This document shows positions 41,493 through 50,365 of a stretch of 64,000 nucleotides of DNA, one piece after another (the first letter of the stretch is position 1; each line of letters opens with the position of its first letter). Below the pieces are notes generated by a model that searched no databases, was not told where the DNA came from, and saw nothing but the letters and a program-made list of their open reading frames with translations. The position numbers and the translations under genes were made by a program. This DNA is from CAWJKP01 sp963843465 (lineage in GTDB: Bacteria; Planctomycetota; Planctomycetia; Pirellulales; Thermoguttaceae). Location: contig CAWJKP010000003.1 in assembly GCA_963843465.1 (NCBI GenBank), forward strand, positions 682,001 to 746,000, in the 5' to 3' direction.

Positions 41493-42167
41493 ATGGTCGG
41501 CGTCATCAGCCATTGGGACATCCTGGCCCATCCGGTCGTTACGATTCGGAGCTTCGGGTGGGGAGTCTTCTTTCGGGCTGTAGGCCCCTGGCAAAGTAGA
41601 CCATTTCTCTCCTTACTCCGGGACATTGGTCGCTTTGGAACGACTGCCTCCAAGGTTTCCGCAATTCTGGACCGCTGCATCGGCCTGGAACTGCGGGCCA
41701 AGCGAATCTACGAGGCCCTGGCGAGAACTTTCAGGCGGGACGAATCGGTGGGGCCATTTCTCGCAGGCTTGGCGGAGCAGGAGCAATACCACGCCGATTT
41801 GCTGGCGGTCTGTCGGGCTGCTGCCATTCGTGCGGGCTGGAAAGCAAACCTTTTCAACCCTTGGGAAGCCTATTTGACCCCACTGGAGCAACAAATGGAC
41901 GCCACCGAGGCAGCCGTACCCGAGATTCATTCAGTCGAGGCTGCCCTCCAGTTGGTCGTCCAGATCGAATCCTCCGAAGTCAACGAGGTTTTCGATGCCG
42001 CTCTGGCCGCCACAGATTCCGCCTTCGTCAAGAAGTTACGTCCATTTCAGCGAGCGATGGAGTCCCACATCGCCCACCTTATCGAACAACTGCCGGAATT
42101 ATCTCCCAAGATGACGGCGGCCTGCGAAGAACTGCGGACGAAGTTCCCGATGGTGGGGAAGAGTTGA
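41493..42167 (+). CDS. Ferritin-like di-iron-type helical protein
   Basis: The body (from about residue 50) has Glu/His helices: GLELRAKRIYEALARTF, LAGLAEQEQYHADLLAVC and VVQIESSEVNEVFDAAL, with candidate metal ligands E, E-x-x-H and E. The first ~45 residues are not ferritin-like, and the true start may lie near 41620. Possible roles are oxidation or iron handling. Confidence 0.65.
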   Translation: MVGVISHWDILAHPVVTIRSFGWGVFFRAVGPWQSRPFLSLLRDIGRFGTTASKVSAILDRCIGLELRAKRIYEALARTFRRDESVGPFLAGLAEQEQYHADLLAVCRAAAIRAGWKANLFNPWEAYLTPLEQQMDATEAAVPEIHSVEAALQLVVQIESSEVNEVFDAALAATDSAFVKKLRPFQRAMESHIAHLIEQLPELSPKMTAACEELRTKFPMVGKS

Positions 42168-42216
42168 CGGTCTGCCGGGTTCCTGGCCGTCTGCCCACGG
42201 ACCAACCCAGGGCAGA

Positions 42217-42672
42217 TTACACGCCTGCTGGAGTACCATCGCCAGCCGGACCTGGCCCCGGACTTTGATTGACGATGGAAGGAAGGGCCGTGGTCCTACA
42301 TCTACCTGGGCTTTCGCTGTCCCAGCAGGTTTGGATGGTCATGTCCCCATCAGTGCTGCCATCGGTATGACCGGCACAGGCTTCGTAGAGCAAGTCGAAA
42401 TCAGCATCAGCCAGGTTGAACCAGTCGCCACGGAATGCTGCGGCCAGGTCGGCACCACGTTTCCCATGCCCAGGATCGTGGCCTTCATTCACTCGGCAGG
42501 CATCATGGAACAGAGCGAAGAGTTGGACAACTTCGACCTTGGCTCCGGTGTCCTTGGCCAGCCGCAGGCCGTTTTCCAACACTCTGGCCCAGTGGGAAAT
42601 GCCATGCGTCCCCTGCCAGGGCAAGGAGTAGTCGTCCAGGATTGCGTGGACGAGGGGTTTGAGGGGGAGCAT
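42217..42672 (-). CDS. HD-domain hydrolase, C-terminus apparently damaged
   Basis: WQGTHGISHWARVLENGLRL, FALFHDACRVNEGHDPGHG and LLYEACAGHTDGSTDGDMT supply the H...HD...D-type ligands of a small HD hydrolase. After IQTCWDSE the sequence (SPGRCRTTALPS) stops resembling the family, which usually continues DRLDLGRVG. One indel near 42320 would restore it. Confidence 0.7.
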   Translation of the reverse strand: MLPLKPLVHAILDDYSLPWQGTHGISHWARVLENGLRLAKDTGAKVEVVQLFALFHDACRVNEGHDPGHGKRGADLAAAFRGDWFNLADADFDLLYEACAGHTDGSTDGDMTIQTCWDSESPGRCRTTALPSIVNQSPGPGPAGDGTPAGV

Positions 42673-42673
42673 C

Positions 42674-43285
42674 TTACCTTGCCGTGAACTGCCTGATCTT
42701 TACAACATCATCACGGGTCAGTTCCCAAAGGGTCGCCTGAATCAATTTCTTTGCCGGTGGGCTGGCTATGGAACGCCGCCGATCCGCCCAGGTGATGTCG
42801 AATATCCGCTCCCAACTCTTCTCAATCTGTCGGCGGTATTGGGCGTGGGGCAGCGGGTGCTGGTGGTCGCTCTTGTAGAATGACAGGCCACGCTCGGCCA
42901 GTTTCTTCTCGAATGCCGCACCGCTCTTTTCGGATTCGGGCAAGTACCAATAGTTGAGAACGTAGTGCCACAGGTCGAAGTCGGAGAGCAGTACCCGTTC
43001 ATCTGCCACCCGGAGTTCAAGCCTGACACCTTGCTCCCCCTTTGGCAAATGCCCACCAGTCCGCAAATCAGGCTGGCACCGCTTCCCTTCCCACTGATAC
43101 CATGCCCAGATCGGCATGGCATCTTCGCTCGGCTTTTGGACGGTCAGTCGCCGTTCCATCTGCCCGGCCATCCAAACATACGGACCGAGGAACGCTTGGA
43201 TGACGTGGCGACGAGTGACTCGCAGACGGCCCTTCCGCTGGAAGTGGTCCCATGCTTCCTCGGTTAGAATTGACCAAATAACCAT
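42674..43285 (-). CDS. DUF3841-domain protein
   Basis: 203 residues. MVIWSILTEEAWDHFQRKG, AFLGPYVWMAGQMERRL, PIWAWYQWEGKRCQPDL and LLSDFDLWHYVLNYWYLP are the characteristic blocks of DUF3841. Family function is unknown; it is often found near mobile elements. Separated from the HD gene by one base. Confidence 0.85.
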   Translation of the reverse strand: MVIWSILTEEAWDHFQRKGRLRVTRRHVIQAFLGPYVWMAGQMERRLTVQKPSEDAMPIWAWYQWEGKRCQPDLRTGGHLPKGEQGVRLELRVADERVLLSDFDLWHYVLNYWYLPESEKSGAAFEKKLAERGLSFYKSDHQHPLPHAQYRRQIEKSWERIFDITWADRRRSIASPPAKKLIQATLWELTRDDVVKIRQFTAR

Positions 43286-43326
43286 CGCTGTGCAGGATGA
43301 CTACTGTTTCTTCTCGGCAATCCGAT

Positions 43327-44019
43327 TCAGTCGAGGGCCTTGATCTTCACGTTGCGGAAATAGATCGGGGCCCCAGCGTGCTTTCCTTGCAGACCGACGT
43401 GCCCTTTGGTGGCCATTTCAGCGAGCGGTCGGCTGAGCCAGGGCGGGATGTCGCTGCCATCCGGGTTCTTCTTGGCGGAAGTCCATTTCTTCATGTCGAT
43501 CTGCGTGACGTGCTCGCCGTTGAGGATCACGTAGATTTCCGGTCCCTGGCAGGTGACGGTCATGCGGTTCCACTCACCGGCTTTCTTGACCACTTGTTTG
43601 GAAGGAGCCAAGCGTCCGAAAATACCCGCACACAGCCAGGTCTTCGGAGCTTTGGACCATTTCGGCGAGTAGTCATCGAGAATCTGGACCTCGACGGAGT
43701 TGGGAATCCAGTTCTTCAGGTCACTCCCGTACACAAATACCCCGCTGTTGGTTCCGGGGGCGTTCTTGAACTCCAGATCAATAATGCAGTTGCCGTATTC
43801 CTTCTTCGTCCAGATGTTTTCGTCCTTCGTTGCCGTCAGCAGCCCGTCCTCGAAGTACCATACTCCCTTGGGGAAGATGGCGTCGGACAAGTCCTGGTTG
43901 AAAAGGTTGTCCCAGTTCTTCGAGTCGGGGTGTGTCTTCGGCGGAACATTTTCGGCAGCGACCGCCGAGGCAACCCAACCAAGGCCAACCGTTGCCAGTA
44001 GCAAGACCATCTTTCTCAT
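43327..44019 (-). CDS. Secreted DUF1080 (3-keto-disaccharide hydrolase-like) protein
   Basis: MRKMVLLLATVGLGWVASAVAA is a Sec signal peptide. DUF1080 blocks follow: NWDNLFNQDLSDAIFPKGVW, NAPGTNSGVFVYGSDL, NSVEVQILDDYSP and GPEIYVILNGEHVTQIDM. Complete (230 residues). Probably acts on oxidised disaccharides outside the cytoplasm. Confidence 0.87.
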   Translation of the reverse strand: MRKMVLLLATVGLGWVASAVAAENVPPKTHPDSKNWDNLFNQDLSDAIFPKGVWYFEDGLLTATKDENIWTKKEYGNCIIDLEFKNAPGTNSGVFVYGSDLKNWIPNSVEVQILDDYSPKWSKAPKTWLCAGIFGRLAPSKQVVKKAGEWNRMTVTCQGPEIYVILNGEHVTQIDMKKWTSAKKNPDGSDIPPWLSRPLAEMATKGHVGLQGKHAGAPIYFRNVKIKALD

Positions 44020-44145
44020 CGTGTTCTCCCTTCGCAGTCGTGGGGCCGATGCCCAGCAAATTGGTTGCATTCCAGAATACCAGAGCGGGCCGCCTCGTTC
44101 CAGCTTTCCCGTGTCCAATTCAGGAATATCCGGTACAATGTCTTC

Positions 44146-44904
44146 ATGAAGGTCATCTCCCTCCAATCCGGCAGCAACGGCAACTGCATCTACGTCGAGG
44201 CAGGCGGCGTCAAGCTGCTGTTCGACGCTGGAATCAGTGCCAGCCGGGTCGAGGGGCGGCTCGCCCAGCATGGCCGGGATGTGGAAGCCGTCGATGCGGT
44301 CCTCATCTCCCACGATCATGTGGATCACAGCCGCAGTATGGGAATCTTGCACCGGACGTTCCACTTGCCAATCTACGCCACCGCCAAGACCTACGGGATG
44401 GCCAAGCGATTTGCACTGGGCGAGATCGGAGACCTTCGGCACTTCCAGTCTGGAGAAACAATCCGCTTTGGCAAGGTCGTCGTGGAAACGATTCCCACGC
44501 CGCACGACGCCGAGGATGGCGTGGTTTTCGTGGTGGACGATGGCAAGCACCGGCTGGGTATCCTGACCGACCTGGGCCACGTCTTCACCGGCCTGGCCGA
44601 CGTGATTGCCTCGCTGGACGCCGTGCTGTTGGAAAGCAACTACGACCCCGACATGCTGGCCAACTGCGCTCGTCCAGAATGGCTCAAGGAACGAATTTCG
44701 GGGCCAGCCGGGCATATTTCCAACTTTGAGGCCGCCGAGTTTCTCGCCGCATCCAAGCGGCTGAAGTGGGCCTGCCTGGGCCATCTTTCCGAAGACACCA
44801 ACACGCCGAAACTGGCCCTGGCAACGCATCGCAAGATCCTGGGCGACCGGCTGCCGGTCTTCGTGGCGACCCGGTACGAGGTGAGCGAAGTGATGGAAGT
44901 GTGA
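44146..44904 (+). CDS. MBL-fold metallo-hydrolase (YycJ/WalJ-like)
   Basis: ATG 44146 (MKVISLQSGSNGNCIYVEAG) with the metal site LISHDHVDHSRSMG (HxHxDH), PTPHDAEDGVVFVVDD and GILTDLGHVF, then LESNYDPDML. This matches YycJ/VicX-type nucleases or phosphodiesterases of about 255 residues. Complete. Divergent from the 43327 gene, sharing a 126-bp region. Confidence 0.87.
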   Translation: MKVISLQSGSNGNCIYVEAGGVKLLFDAGISASRVEGRLAQHGRDVEAVDAVLISHDHVDHSRSMGILHRTFHLPIYATAKTYGMAKRFALGEIGDLRHFQSGETIRFGKVVVETIPTPHDAEDGVVFVVDDGKHRLGILTDLGHVFTGLADVIASLDAVLLESNYDPDMLANCARPEWLKERISGPAGHISNFEAAEFLAASKRLKWACLGHLSEDTNTPKLALATHRKILGDRLPVFVATRYEVSEVMEV

Positions 44905-44969
44905 AGTCGGACGTACATCCCTGGCGCTGAGTCTGGGCATGGTCGTTCGGTGTTGACCGTCTTTCCCAT

Positions 44970-46094
44970 TCAAGGTTGTTTGATCGACAGGCTCCCCGTT
45001 CTCTTCCACTCCCGCACGGCTACGGGCTGGTCGGGATTCTCGCAAACACTCATTTCAACAATCACCTCATCATCGGAATCCGCTGTCTTATCCGCTACCA
45101 AGCACGATACTCGTCCATCGGGTAGATCGAAGCACTTGAGCGTCATGTATCCTCCCTGCTTCGATTTCGGTGGTGCCATCGCCATCATCGTTTCCTTCGC
45201 ACCGGACGCTGACAAGGCTTCCAAGGCACGCCGCAGAGACATCCCCACACGCAGAGTTGTCGCCGCCACCCCGGCCAACTCATTCGTGCTGACCACCTTC
45301 CAGACCGTCTCCTGGATCACCTCTGCCAACTTCGGATCGGTGACCTTGTACGGTTCGCCCGGCAGCCCCTTCGGATTCTCCTTGTAAAGCGTGGCGAAGT
45401 ACGTGCAGCCGACGGCGTAAGAGCCGACATTGTTCAGGTGGATGCCATCGGCAAAGACCTCCTTGATGTGCTTATACCCCGGCACCTCCCCGGCCTTCAT
45501 CCGCTGATTCAACTCGTACAGAACGTGGCCAACCGGCACCATCAGAATCTTCAGCCTGGGATATACCTTCCTGAGTTCCAGCGTCAGCCGCTCGAAATAG
45601 TCCTTGGTTTCGTTCGTATTGTCCCATCCGCCCGTGTACTTTTTCAGCCAGGCCGTGTCGAAATCATCCTTGCCCTGCCTCGGCCACCGGGCATACACGT
45701 AGACCCGGAGGTTGGGGCTCTTGGGCAGGGCGAGGTCGATGAAGTTCTTCGCCATCACCAGATCGCCGTCTTTGCCATCGAGGTGGCGGTCAAAGGGCTG
45801 GAGGCTCAGAACATCCCACTGGAAGTTGGCAAGAGCGTTGGGGTAGTGGCCAAAAGGCGGCTCTTGGAAGCCGTCCTTCGGGTGCTGCCAAATCCACTGG
45901 AGGGGAGCGCCGGGGATCATGTGGCGGCCCCAGACCTGCTTGTGGCCCCGGCTCTTCGCCAGTTCGGCCAGTCCCCGGTAGTTGATCGTGTCGGTGACGC
46001 TGTTGCCGACGAAGTAGACCCGGAAGGGCTTTTCCTGGGCCTGGGCCTGGCCTTGGGCGGCGGCCAGGATGATGAGCAGAGCGAGTCGGTACAT
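44970..46094 (-). CDS. Secreted SGNH-hydrolase-like protein with an added C-terminal module
   Basis: ATG 46092-46094, signal peptide MYRLALLIILAAAQGQAQA. RVYFVGNSVTDTINYRGL provides the GNS block with Ser, and FADGIHLNNVGSY the Asp-x-x-His block of SGNH hydrolases. After NELAGVAA (about residue 285) the C-terminal region GMSLRRALEALSASGAKETM, then VSCLVADKTADSDDEVIVE, resembles small planctomycete secreted proteins. It is perhaps a fusion of two genes. No in-frame stop separates them. Confidence 0.7.
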   Translation of the reverse strand: MYRLALLIILAAAQGQAQAQEKPFRVYFVGNSVTDTINYRGLAELAKSRGHKQVWGRHMIPGAPLQWIWQHPKDGFQEPPFGHYPNALANFQWDVLSLQPFDRHLDGKDGDLVMAKNFIDLALPKSPNLRVYVYARWPRQGKDDFDTAWLKKYTGGWDNTNETKDYFERLTLELRKVYPRLKILMVPVGHVLYELNQRMKAGEVPGYKHIKEVFADGIHLNNVGSYAVGCTYFATLYKENPKGLPGEPYKVTDPKLAEVIQETVWKVVSTNELAGVAATTLRVGMSLRRALEALSASGAKETMMAMAPPKSKQGGYMTLKCFDLPDGRVSCLVADKTADSDDEVIVEMSVCENPDQPVAVREWKRTGSLSIKQP

Positions 46095-46167
46095 GGCGGT
46101 GGCTCCGGGATTGCAATTATTGTAACGCCGGGCAGGGCCGGTCGCCACCCGTTTGCGTCGAGGAGAA

Positions 46168-46410
46168 TCAGAAGCCGTGTCTCTGCCAGTCGGGACGTTC
46201 GTCGTCCTCCGGTTCCACCTCACCAAAGTTGGAGATGAGATATTCGTCGAAGTCGGCGGTCTGCCCAACATCCTGGATGTGCCGCAGCAGCGGCTCGATG
46301 ATGTCCTCGCCGCACCAGTTGACCAGGACGTTTGCCTTTTCTCGAAAGTCTCAGTCAAAGCGTTCCGAAAAACTATCAAAGACCTCTTGTGCCGTCCTTG
46401 GCATCGCCAT
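46168..46410 (-). pseudogene. Small protein with an in-frame TGA
   Basis: ATG 46408-46410 follows GGAG directly after the metallopeptidase stop. The frame reads MAMPRTAQEVFDSFSERFD, then TGA at 46351-46353, then continues ANVLVNWCGEDIIEPLLRHI and DEYLISNFGEVEPEDDERPD to a TGA at 46168. Composition after the internal stop remains coding-like, so it is a nonsense-interrupted plasmid-type small gene. Recoding is unlikely because no supporting element was seen. Confidence 0.5.
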
Positions 46411-46414
46411 CTCC

Positions 46415-46999
46415 TCATGTTCCAGTGGATGATCTATCTTTCAGCCATGCTGCCCTGAGCCTGGTTCTTTCCTGTTCATCCCGTTTCTCCTGGTCGAAGA
46501 CCACTTTGGCCCGGCGAAAGTGCTTCAAGAACTCCTTGCGGGAACAACCGTAGTCCCGACGCACGGAGTCGATCACCTTCCAAAAGGTCGCATCTGGATT
46601 TCCGACCACAGCGTCGGCGATTTCCCCGTAGACTCCTGCCGCCGTCACTCTGGCAAGGGGATCGTTATAACCGGCGATCTCTTTCCGCAGAAGGCCCGCC
46701 AGTTCGGTGCGGCCGATTTGTTCGGCGGTTGCCGCTGCCCGCTCCATTCGTGCCTGCCACTGCTTCCCGTGTCCCCCATCGGCGACGGCGTGGGTGATCT
46801 CGTGGATGAGCAAAGCCGCTCCTTCTTCGCCCTCCGGCAGGTGCGTGAGGCGAATGGTCTGGTCCTCTCGGCAACATCGTCCCTGCGCCCCATCGAGGTC
46901 ACCGACTTGGCGAATCCGCCAGCGGCCCGCACGATCCCAACGGGGAAAGAACTGCTGTCGAACGGCCTGGAACTCTTGTTGAAGTGTGTTCTTGTTCAT
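46415..46999 (-). CDS. SprT/zincin-like metallopeptidase
   Basis: 194 residues. LIHEITHAVADGGHGKQW gives a HExxH zinc site and a third ligand downstream. It resembles small SprT-like or plasmid zincin proteins. The C-terminal half (RRDYGCSRKEFLKHFRR) is basic. The start overlaps the stop of the 46996 gene; part of the plasmid-type operon reading leftward. Confidence 0.75.
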   Translation of the reverse strand: MNKNTLQQEFQAVRQQFFPRWDRAGRWRIRQVGDLDGAQGRCCREDQTIRLTHLPEGEEGAALLIHEITHAVADGGHGKQWQARMERAAATAEQIGRTELAGLLRKEIAGYNDPLARVTAAGVYGEIADAVVGNPDATFWKVIDSVRRDYGCSRKEFLKHFRRAKVVFDQEKRDEQERTRLRAAWLKDRSSTGT

Positions 47000-47244
47000 G
47001 GCATCTGCCGTTTAACCTGCTGCGCCCATGCGCCCACCGCCTGACGGAGGCGATCCACGATAGCGTGATCGTACTCGGGGTATTTTCCTGCAAGTTCCGC
47101 CGCAACCAATGCCAAGCGCAATGTCTCGGCTGGATGATCGCAGTGGTCGGACGCTCGCAACGCACGCCGTAGTTCCCGCTCCTTGTCGTTGCGATCCCTG
47201 CATGCGTGTTGAACCGCTTGGTGTAGTCTGATTCGTATAGTCAT
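46996..47244 (-). CDS. Uncharacterised plasmid-type protein (82 residues)
   Basis: ATG 47242-47244, MTIRIRLHQAVQHACRDRND. A helical protein (LRLALVAAELAGKYPEYDHA) in the overlapping small-gene block. Stop overlaps the metallopeptidase start by ATGA. Confidence 0.6.
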   Translation of the reverse strand: MTIRIRLHQAVQHACRDRNDKERELRRALRASDHCDHPAETLRLALVAAELAGKYPEYDHAIVDRLRQAVGAWAQQVKRQMP

Positions 47245-47327
47245 CGCCTGCGTCCTTGCATGAATGTTCCCATTGCCATTTTCGCTTACGGCTTGCTTTC
47301 GTGTCGTTGACGTGCCGACGCCTGATG

Positions 47328-47591
47328 TCACGTCTCTTGTGCCGTCAGTAGAATCGGCCACCCTGCTTCGTCAACGATCTTCTCTGCTTTGGCGAGGGCC
47401 TTCTTCCAATCATGCTGATAGAATACGGCCATCGTCTTCGACAAGACGCCTCGCTCTTGATCACACCAGTAGCCGTACAAGGTGCAACGCCCGCTTTCTC
47501 GTTGGTGCAACACGATGGTCGGCTCGTATGCGCCAGTGTGAAACAGCGTTTCCTCGTGGACGATCTTCGACTTCAGCGTCTTGGTTCTCAT
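47328..47591 (-). CDS. Uncharacterised plasmid-type protein (87 residues)
   Basis: ATG 47589-47591, MRTKTLKSKIVHEETLFHTG. Mixed alpha/beta with CTLYGYWCDQERGVLSKTM in the middle. Starts at the overlapping stop of the 47588 gene (ATGA). Confidence 0.6.
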   Translation of the reverse strand: MRTKTLKSKIVHEETLFHTGAYEPTIVLHQRESGRCTLYGYWCDQERGVLSKTMAVFYQHDWKKALAKAEKIVDEAGWPILLTAQET

Positions 47592-47815
47592 TGCACTCCT
47601 CTTTCTTCCTTGTTGGTTAACTTCCATTGGAAGCCCTGTACGAGCCAGCCAAAGGCATCGGAAAGAAGATTCGCCCCCTCCTCATTGAGGAACGTGGCGA
47701 GGTCCATGTCCAACGACTCGGGCACTTCCTCGTCTACTTCCAGCACACACTCGGTGGGGAGATCGACTTCCTCTCCGTCAGTTTCCCATTCGATGTCAAA
47801 GAATCGGACTCTCAT
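47588..47815 (-). CDS. Uncharacterised acidic plasmid-type protein (75 residues)
   Basis: ATG 47813-47815, MRVRFFDIEWETDGEEVDLP. Strongly acidic, with FLNEEGANLLSDAFGWLVQG. Very similar in style to small plasmid/ICE proteins of unknown function. Overlaps the next gene by ATGA. Confidence 0.6.
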   Translation of the reverse strand: MRVRFFDIEWETDGEEVDLPTECVLEVDEEVPESLDMDLATFLNEEGANLLSDAFGWLVQGFQWKLTNKEERGVQ

Positions 47816-47847
47816 TTCTGTTACTCCTTCACGTTTGCCCACGGCCA

Positions 47848-48522
47848 TCACCCCGTCCATGCCGCCTTCTGCGGATCGTGCCCCTCGCAGTCGCATGAGA
47901 TCCGTTGCCCGTTACAGACCGAGCAGCGTTCGATGTCGCACTCGTTGATGTGGGGTTGGCCGATTCCGACGCCGCAGTCGGGGCAGGTCGCCCGTGGTCC
48001 TCCTTGCCCACCCAAGCCATGACGCTCTATGAATCGCTCGATGACGGCCGAAGCGACTTCCACCACGGCACCGGCATCAATCTTGTGCGCATCAGCATCA
48101 ACATCCAGGTCCAGTGCCGGAGCATCGCCGCAGAACTTGTAGCGGACAACAACCTCCAGGCCGTCCTCTTGCAGGTGGCAACACTCGCCATCCTCCAGTT
48201 CCTTGGGGGCCAGGACAATGCCGAAATACTCGGCTACGGCGTCCTGCAATTCATTGTTCAAACCAATGAGGCCCATGGCGATGTCTTCGATCTCGGTCTC
48301 CTCGTCTGTTTCTTCATGGTTGTCATACCTCTCGTCGTACAATTCCGGTCCCCAATAGAACCCCTTCCTTAACTCCTCGACGGCAACGCAGGTGCAGCAC
48401 GCTGTGCAGCCGCCGCAAGGCTGCGGGGTAAGCACAAGGGCCTTTCGCCTCGCTCGCTGCCGTTCTTTCTCCCGCTTCTTGCGTGCCTTCCGTTGCTTCT
48501 TCATTACATCCTTGTACGACAT
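47848..48522 (-). CDS. Cys-rich uncharacterised protein (224 residues)
   Basis: ATG 48520-48522, very basic start MSYKDVMKKQRKARKKREKE. CGGCTACCTC is followed by an acidic middle (EETDEETEIED) and a C-terminal segment CPDCGVGIG...CDIERCSVCNGQ with several Cys pairs. Two separate zinc or metal sites are plausible. Function unknown. Lies in the plasmid-type block. Confidence 0.6.
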   Translation of the reverse strand: MSYKDVMKKQRKARKKREKERQRARRKALVLTPQPCGGCTACCTCVAVEELRKGFYWGPELYDERYDNHEETDEETEIEDIAMGLIGLNNELQDAVAEYFGIVLAPKELEDGECCHLQEDGLEVVVRYKFCGDAPALDLDVDADAHKIDAGAVVEVASAVIERFIERHGLGGQGGPRATCPDCGVGIGQPHINECDIERCSVCNGQRISCDCEGHDPQKAAWTG

Positions 48523-48559
48523 CTTCTGTTCCTCCATGAAGTTGGTGTCGTGATCAGAC

Positions 48560-48850
48560 TCAGCCGATCAGGCGCTCGTAGTCGTCCTCGTCGAGTTGGT
48601 ATAACTCGCAGGGCGGGTTTTCCAGATACGTCGCCGTTACCACGACTTCGCAGTACGCCCCGTTGGCCCGCCAAATAGCCTGCGTCAGCCGCTCGGCAAA
48701 CTCCTCTTCGCTGTCACGCAGATGCCCCTCCGCAGAGCAACCCAATTGGATTGTGCCTTCCTCCCACTCGGCAAACGGCCACTCTTTCGTAGCGGCCAGC
48801 CTAATCGCTTCCTTCTTGTTCGAGGCGCAACCAGTGATCTCGACTCGCAT
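48560..48850 (-). CDS. Uncharacterised protein (96 residues)
   Basis: ATG 48848-48850, MRVEITGCASNKKEAIRLAA. Small alpha/beta protein, no domain recognised. In the plasmid-type block, with the next upstream gene ending 15 bp away. Confidence 0.55.
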   Translation of the reverse strand: MRVEITGCASNKKEAIRLAATKEWPFAEWEEGTIQLGCSAEGHLRDSEEEFAERLTQAIWRANGAYCEVVVTATYLENPPCELYQLDEDDYERLIG

Positions 48851-48864
48851 CCGGTACTATTGGC

Positions 48865-49218
48865 TCATGATTTCCTCCCTTCGCTTTGTCCGCACTCTTC
48901 ACACTGGCACTCGACTTCGACGATCCGCCAGCGTTCCACTTCGTAATGGTTCTCCTGCCCTGGTATCGGCATGGCCTTGGCAAAGCGGAATGCTGTCCGA
49001 TCCGAGATCGCCATCGTTTCGCCGACCGACACGTTGTTTCCTGGGTCGCTCATGTAATCGGAGATCTCTCGCAGAATGTTCGCTGCGGCCTCGACCAGGA
49101 AACCGGGAACTTCCCGCATCTCCAACTCGGGCAGGCCGAGGCGATCCATGCCATGCGTATGGACCCCCTTGGTGTCCCTGCCGCTGACAACGTGGTGAAA
49201 CTGAATGCCCTTCATCAT
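48865..49218 (-). CDS. Uncharacterised plasmid-type protein (117 residues)
   Basis: MMKGIQFHHVVSGRDTKGVH begins the protein; AISDRTAFRFAKAMPIPGQE and a terminal CQCEEC cluster follow. The start overlaps the ParB stop. Confidence 0.6.
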   Translation of the reverse strand: MMKGIQFHHVVSGRDTKGVHTHGMDRLGLPELEMREVPGFLVEAAANILREISDYMSDPGNNVSVGETMAISDRTAFRFAKAMPIPGQENHYEVERWRIVEVECQCEECGQSEGRKS

Positions 49219-49712
49219 GAATCCTCCTTGATGCCGTCGAAGACCAGTTGATCGAGAATCTCCTTGGTGGTCATGGCGGCGTGAATATCGAGTGCCTCCT
49301 CCCTGGTCCTGGCCTCGATTTCGACATGCCCACACCACTGTGCCCGAAAACTCCTCTTCTCATTACCATCCAGGTGTTGGCCCTGGCGACTGCCGACCTC
49401 GGCGATGATCGCCCTGTAGATGGCGACCCTCTCCGAAACAGTGTAGTCCTTCCGCATCACATTTTCGGTGAGCATGCCTTCCAGGATGCTCGGCACATCG
49501 ACGATTCGTACAGGGATCGTCTTCCAACCCAGGGCCTTGGCTGCCAGCATCCGTCGTTCGCCGAAGACAAGCTCATGTTTGGGCGTGACGCCAATCGGTT
49601 GGAGCAAACCAGCCTTGAGCGACTCCGCAAGCTCCCCCAGGTCACCGAAGTCCTTGCGAAACCGTTTGCCGATCTTGATGTCACTGATCCGCAGATGCTT
49701 GATGTCCATCAT
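49215..49712 (-). CDS. ParB/Spo0J N-terminal-domain protein
   Basis: 165 residues. LRISDIKIGKRFRKDFGDLGE, LLQPIGVTPKHELVFGERRM and AAKALGWKTIPVRIVDVPS are the ParB N-terminal nuclease/CTPase blocks (the GERRxxA motif is GERRMLAA). Shorter than partition ParB proteins and without a clear C-terminal dimer domain, so it may be a regulator rather than a segregation protein. Overlaps both neighbouring genes. Confidence 0.85.
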   Translation of the reverse strand: MMDIKHLRISDIKIGKRFRKDFGDLGELAESLKAGLLQPIGVTPKHELVFGERRMLAAKALGWKTIPVRIVDVPSILEGMLTENVMRKDYTVSERVAIYRAIIAEVGSRQGQHLDGNEKRSFRAQWCGHVEIEARTREEALDIHAAMTTKEILDQLVFDGIKEDS

Positions 49713-50365
49713 TGGCAGTCCTCGTGCAGGGCCCGTGGCACTTGGCGCACCCGCAATTCTAGCGGCCACTCCGACCAGTCGCCAGCGTGGCCGTCCTTGA
49801 AAGTCAGCCGCTTGCCATTCTCGACAACAGTTGAACCGAGTTGCTTCAGGAAGTAGGGAAGGTGACGCCGCCGACATTCTCGGGCAAGCCGCTTCGCCCA
49901 GCCGATGTCAAACGGTCTTGCATGCGTCCTGACTCACCGCCGTGCAATATCCAGTCCAGGCCGGTCATCCAGTCGCCGACCTTGATCTCCTCCGTCTGTG
50001 GCTCCACTGATAGAAAGCGGTGTGCGCCAACTCCGAGCAAGTGCCTTACTCGCTTCGTGGTGGCCTGATTCGTCACGCTCGTCCCTGCCCAGAGATTGTC
50101 GGGCCAGCGGATGCCTTGCTTCTTCAACCACTTGGCGAACTCGGCCATTCGCTCAGGCCGCTTGGTGAGCCAGAGCCAGCGATGACGCTGGCCGAGGTCG
50201 CTAGGGACATTCTGGATGATCTCATCCCGGAGGAACTCGAAGGGCACCACGGAAGACAGGGCATCGCTCATGTCCGAGATAAACACGAGCCTGGGCAGCC
50301 CATCGAGCCACGGCTTTTCCTTTCGATTCTTCCCCAAGAGGTTGGACCAGCGGGCAGGTTCAGCC
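49709..50365 (-). pseudogene. DUF5131 (phage Gp37-like) protein, 5' deleted and frameshifted
   Basis: The middle part LPRLVFISDMSDALSSVVPF, RHRWLWLTKRPERMAEFAKW and PENLWAGTSVTNQATTK-like blocks (here PDNLWAGTSV) identify DUF5131. After WILHGGESGR the frame shifts; the continuation ARPFDIGWAKRLARECRRRH and LPYFLKQLGS is in another frame and ends TGA at 49709, overlapping the ParB start. The usual N-terminal ISWTxxTWNP region is missing and the frame joins the DNA methylase gene. Confidence 0.75.

Noticed and set aside
43024..43030. TGACACC at 43024 as a further array unit
   Set aside because: It lies inside the DUF3841 coding region and lacks the final G (TGACACCT).
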